Assembly (NCBI RefSeq): GCF_016861975.1
Contig: NZ_BOMB01000017.1
Coordinates: 124,001-188,000, forward strand
Origin: Actinocatenispora rupis
GTDB taxonomy: Bacteria; Actinomycetota; Actinomycetes; Mycobacteriales; Micromonosporaceae
Direction: 5' to 3'
Length of the DNA: 64,000 bases
The position numbers and the translations under genes were made by a program. Below the pieces are notes generated by a model, which worked only from the letters and a program-made list of their open reading frames with translations, was not told the DNA's origin and made no database searches. Positions 61,168-64,000 of this stretch are shown here, one piece after another; the stretch's first letter is position 1, and every line of letters begins with the position of its first letter.

Positions 61168-61863
61168 TCAGGAACCGTCGAGCAGGGTGAGGTAGGCGTC
61201 GAGCTGGGCGGCGCCGGCGAGCAGGTGGCGGCTGCGCGCGGTGATCCGGTCCTGCCAGGAGTCGAGGAACTCGCGCAGCGCCGCCTCGCCACCCGCCTCG
61301 CGCAGCGCCCCGACGAACCGTGCGACCTGGCCCAACGGGTACCCGCCGCGGCGGAGCTGGCGCGCGACCTCGGCGTCCCGTACGCAGGTGGGGTCGTAGT
61401 GGCGGTATCCGGTGCTGCGGTCGCGATCCGGGTGCAGGATGCCCGCCGTCTCCCAGGTGCGCAGCGTCGCCGGATGTACGCCGAGGCGGCGCGCCAGCTC
61501 ACCGACGGTCAGGGGCGCGCCGCGCGGCGGTGGCGGTGTGGTGGCGGACAGCGCGCCGAGCGCCGCCGCCACCTCGGTACGGGTGTCGCGTTCGGCGTGC
61601 AGCGCGACGTGCGCGGCGTCGACCATCCGGTACGCGGAGTCGGTGTCGCCGCGGTGGATCGCGCGCATGATCTCCACCGCCTGCTGGTGTCCGTGGCCGC
61701 GGCGCAGGGCGAGGAACGCGCGCAGGGCCTGGGCGTGCCGCGCCGTGTAACGCCGGTAGCCGGTGGCGCTGCGCGGGGTCGGCGGGAGCACGCCCGCATC
61801 GTCGTAGTTGCGGATCGCCTGGGCGGAGAGTCCGTGCTCGCGGGCGAGGTCGATGGGTCGCAG
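61168..61863 (-). CDS. TioE-like regulator with two MerR domains, probable CTG start
   Basis: 231 residues if started at CTG 61863, which follows GGGGG by 6 nt; an in-frame stop lies two codons further up and the first ATG/GTG/TTG would cut into the DNA-binding domain. The first MerR domain reads LRPIDLAREHGLSAQAIRNY, then DDAGVLPPTPRSATGYRRYT. The second, at about 117-165, reads LTVGELARRLGVHPATLRTW, then ETAGILHPDRDRSTGYRHYD. This two-domain form matches the TioE group named after the thiocoraline cluster. It is divergent from the erythromycin-esterase-like gene and likely controls it. Confidence 0.85.
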   Translation of the reverse strand: MRPIDLAREHGLSAQAIRNYDDAGVLPPTPRSATGYRRYTARHAQALRAFLALRRGHGHQQAVEIMRAIHRGDTDSAYRMVDAAHVALHAERDTRTEVAAALGALSATTPPPPRGAPLTVGELARRLGVHPATLRTWETAGILHPDRDRSTGYRHYDPTCVRDAEVARQLRRGGYPLGQVARFVGALREAGGEAALREFLDSWQDRITARSRHLLAGAAQLDAYLTLLDGS

Positions 61864-61918
61864 TGTCTACCCCCGTTTGAGACTTTGCGCGCTGGATCCC
61901 CGGAACTGTGGGCGCAAC

Positions 61919-61930
61919 GTTCACTCGAAC
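61919..61930. promoter_or_regulatory. Small dyad between TioE-like and esterase-like genes
   Basis: GTTC-4-GAAC lies in the 114-bp divergent region, 10 bp before TAGCGT (61940-61945), a fair TAnnnT -10 box for the esterase-like gene. A MerR-type -35 at 19 bp is not clear. Confidence 0.4.
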
Positions 61931-61977
61931 CTTCAACGATAGCGTCGAGGGCAGGAACTTTCCGGAAGGGGTGCTCC

Positions 61978-63192
61978 ATGTCCACTGCCGTACCGTCGTC
62001 CGTCGGTCGTGAGGTTGCCGACGCGGCGAGCCTGGGCCGCGCGTTCGACGACCTGCTCGCCGCGCGGGCCGAGCCGCCGGCCCTGCTCGCGCTCGGCGAA
62101 CCGACCCACGGGGTCGAGGCGTTTCCGTTGCTGCGCAACGAACTCCTCGGCCACCTCGTCGAACGCGGGTACCGGTCGATCGTGCTGGAGACCGACGTGT
62201 TCGCCGCCTCCGTGGTCGACGCGTACGTGGCGGGGGCGGCCGGGGACCTCGACACGGTGCTCGCGACCGGGTTCAGCCACGGATTCGGCGCCGTGCCGGG
62301 CAACCGGGAACTCGTCGAGTGGCTCCGCGAGTACAACGCCGGCCGAGCGGACGGGGACCGCGTACGGTTCCTCGGGTTCGACCCGCCGGTGGAGTTCGCC
62401 GCCGCGCCGGGCCCGCGCGAGGCGCTGACCGCGGTCGCCGAGTACCTGCCCGCCGCGCTGCTGCCCCCGTCGGTACGCGGAATGGACGCGCTGCTCGGCG
62501 CCGACACCGACTGGACGAACGAGGCCGCCATGTACGATCCGGCCGCGTCGGTCGGCGGCTCCGACCGCGCCCGCGCGTTGCGGGTGGTGGCCGACGACCT
62601 CGCCAGCGCCCTGCGCCGCGCGGCACCCACGCTGCGCCAGGCCGACCCGACCGGCCACGACCGCGCCACCGCGTACGCGCGGACCGCGCTCGGGTTGCTG
62701 CGCTACCACGCGGCGATGGCGCACCCGGCGCCCGACCGGATCGGTACGCTGCTGAGCCTGCGCGCCGAGATGATGGCCGACAACCTCCTCGCCACCGTCG
62801 AACAGGAGCGACACCGCGGCCCGAGCCTCGTGTACGCGGAGAACGTGCACCTGCAACGCACCCCGTCGCGCATGGCGATGGGGCCGGACGAGGTGAGCTG
62901 GGGGAGCGCCGGCGCGCTCGCCGCCGCCACCCTCGGCGACCGCTACGTGTTCGTCGCGATGGACGGCAAGGTCGACAGCGATCCGGCCACCCTCCAGGGT
63001 GCGCTCGCCGCCGCGACCGACCGGCGCGCGCTGTTCCCGGCGCGGGCCGTCCGCGCCGCGCTGCCTCCGACGATCGCCGTCGACACCCCGATGGTGCGCA
63101 GCCACATCCCCCTCACTCCGGCGGTACTCGACGGCGCCGACGCGGTCGTCTACGTCACTGACACCGACGGCGTCCAGCACCAGTACTGGTGA
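61978..63192 (+). CDS. Erythromycin-esterase-family protein
   Basis: 404 residues from ATG 61978 with GGAAGGGG upstream. The family opening LLALGEPTHGVEAFPLLRNE includes the GE-x-x-HG motif (His about 44). Further conserved parts are IVLETDVFAASVVDAYVAG, GFSHGFGAVPGNRELVEWLR, VRFLGFDPP and LVYAENVHLQRTPSRM (His about 291). EreA/EreB-type enzymes open macrolide lactones, but most chromosomal relatives have no shown esterase activity and act on unknown substrates. Its association with a TioE-type regulator recurs in actinomycetes. The stop overlaps the next small gene (GTGA). Confidence 0.88.
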   Translation: MSTAVPSSVGREVADAASLGRAFDDLLAARAEPPALLALGEPTHGVEAFPLLRNELLGHLVERGYRSIVLETDVFAASVVDAYVAGAAGDLDTVLATGFSHGFGAVPGNRELVEWLREYNAGRADGDRVRFLGFDPPVEFAAAPGPREALTAVAEYLPAALLPPSVRGMDALLGADTDWTNEAAMYDPAASVGGSDRARALRVVADDLASALRRAAPTLRQADPTGHDRATAYARTALGLLRYHAAMAHPAPDRIGTLLSLRAEMMADNLLATVEQERHRGPSLVYAENVHLQRTPSRMAMGPDEVSWGSAGALAAATLGDRYVFVAMDGKVDSDPATLQGALAAATDRRALFPARAVRAALPPTIAVDTPMVRSHIPLTPAVLDGADAVVYVTDTDGVQHQYW

Positions 63193-63362
63193 CCCGGCAC
63201 CGGGTGTGCCGCGAACGGTTGAGCGCGCACCCGGACGACCGCGACTGCCACGCCGCCGCCGACAGCCCGCTGTCGATGTCCGGGTACAACAACCGTAAGG
63301 CCGCGGCGATCGTCGCGATCCTCCGCCGCGCCGGCCTCCGCCCCGCCGCCGGGTCCACGTAG
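63189..63362 (+). CDS. Short protein translationally coupled to the esterase-like gene
   Basis: 57 residues from GTG 63189, overlapping the upstream stop. The sequence VTRHRVCRERLSAHPDDRDC, then HAAADSPLSMSGYNNRKAAA and IVAILRRAGLRPAAG, is balanced and ends in an amphipathic helix, unlike the shadow frames around it. The coupling implies joint expression with the esterase-like protein. I do not recognise a family; two Cys residues near the start are notable. Confidence 0.5.
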   Translation: MTRHRVCRERLSAHPDDRDCHAAADSPLSMSGYNNRKAAAIVAILRRAGLRPAAGST

Positions 63363-63376
63363 CCCACCTGGTGCGG

Positions 63377-64000
63377 TCAGCGGTCGAGGACGGTGACCTG
63401 GGGGAGGTTGCGGTGCCGGTGGTGCGCGTCGGCGATGCCGGCGAGCGCGTCCCGGCCGAGCGCCCGGTACGCGGCGACGAGCAGCGCGTTCGCCCGGCGT
63501 TCGCGGTCGGCGTCGCCCTGGCTGATCCAGTGCAGGTCGCGGCCGAGGGCGAGCGCGCCGGTCGGATCGCCTGCCGCGCAACGCTTCTCGGCCTCGGCGG
63601 TCCAGCCGGCGAGGGTGTCCGGTTCCTCGGTCAGCTGCCGGTACGTGGTGCGGCACCACTCGTACCCGTCGTACGGGCGCTGGTGTCCGCGCGGCACGAC
63701 CGGTTCGCCGTCGGCCAGCGCGCCGCCGCCGTCCAGGGTCTCCCAGCGGGCCGGGTCGCCGTGCGCGAACAGCTCCGCCGCCGGCCGGTACGTGTCGTGG
63801 TAGGCGGCGCCCTGCTCGGGCCGGTCGCCGGTCTCGAACCGGGTCAGCAGCTCGCGCAACGCCCGCAGCCCGAACCGTTGCGCCACAACGTCATCCTCGG
63901 CGGGGGTGGCGCCGTCGCCGGCCTCGCGGTCGAGGTGCACCTGGCTCCACTCGATCTGCTCGCGTACCGCGGCCAGCGGGGTGCCGAACGGCAGTCCGAC
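63377..64000 (-). CDS. Unrecognised protein, N-terminal end outside window
   Basis: The minus frame is open to the right edge (it begins VGLPFGTPLAAVREQIEWSQ), so 207 residues of the C-terminal part are visible. They are mostly helical: VAQRFGLRALRELLTRFETG, DGYEWCRTTYRQLTEEPDTL, LALGRDLHWISQGDADRERR and ANALLVAAYRALGRDALAGI, ending HRHRNLPQVTVLDR. The last part recalls helical-repeat or dimerisation regions of larger hydrolases, but I would not assign a function. GTG 63940 could be an internal start, though sense coding continues above it. Confidence 0.6.
   Translation of the reverse strand, partial: VGLPFGTPLAAVREQIEWSQVHLDREAGDGATPAEDDVVAQRFGLRALRELLTRFETGDRPEQGAAYHDTYRPAAELFAHGDPARWETLDGGGALADGEPVVPRGHQRPYDGYEWCRTTYRQLTEEPDTLAGWTAEAEKRCAAGDPTGALALGRDLHWISQGDADRERRANALLVAAYRALGRDALAGIADAHHRHRNLPQVTVLDR

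Overview
The window is G+C-rich throughout, uses GTG (and sometimes TTG or CTG) starts freely, has many ATGA/GTGA translational overlaps, Tat-type signals and an abundance of TetR, MerR, ROK and AraC regulators. This points to a filamentous actinomycete, most plausibly of the Micromonosporales (Actinocatenispora-like use of CGTAC/GGTAC words); that genus-level guess is an inference. I saw no rRNA, tRNA, CRISPR array, insertion sequence or phage module. Layout: 1-6444 holds the end of a two-component system, a small membrane protein next to a 75-bp tandem duplication, and a TetR-FAD monooxygenase-acetyltransferase group with a palindromic operator, then a P-loop kinase. 6445-23682 is ordinary chromosomal accessory DNA: acetyltransferases, a double-MerR regulator with a DUF6194-like partner, a YbjN protein, an AraC/MFS-efflux divergent pair, a phosphotransferase of the APH fold, a Tat-exported protein, a TetR/SDR pair, an SRPBCC/ArsR operon and an amidohydrolase. 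Several broken genes lie here: a nonsense-interrupted small gene, a deleted ECF sigma factor and two frameshifted relics. 23966-52091 is one large carbohydrate locus. It contains a Tat-exported heparinase II/III-family lyase, a second exported lyase with the heparin-lyase-I-like fold, a formylglycine-type sulfatase, a five-bladed propeller glycosidase-like protein, a DUF3604 PHP-like protein, a 2-hydroxyacid dehydrogenase, two ROK sugar kinases, two ROK regulators, an M81 metallopeptidase, two ABC importers (a complete dipeptide/oligosaccharide type with fused ATPases and a CUT1-type one without its own ATPase) and two paralogous cytoplasmic beta-propeller proteins that I cannot assign. Four promoters inside it share a TTGACA-like box, 17-18 bp and a (C/T)AG-type -10, followed by an A+T-rich block, which suggests one regulon. 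The likely job is to cut an acidic, sulfated polysaccharide outside the cell, import the fragments and desulfate and catabolise them inside; the actual substrate is not readable from sequence. 52092-64000 returns to accessory genes: an acetyltransferase, a large helical-repeat protein preceded by a TetR relic, an aldo/keto reductase behind a textbook MerR promoter, a secreted trypsin-like protease, a 13-repeat WD40 protein, and a TioE-type double-MerR regulator divergent from an erythromycin-esterase-like gene. The window ends inside an unrecognised gene.
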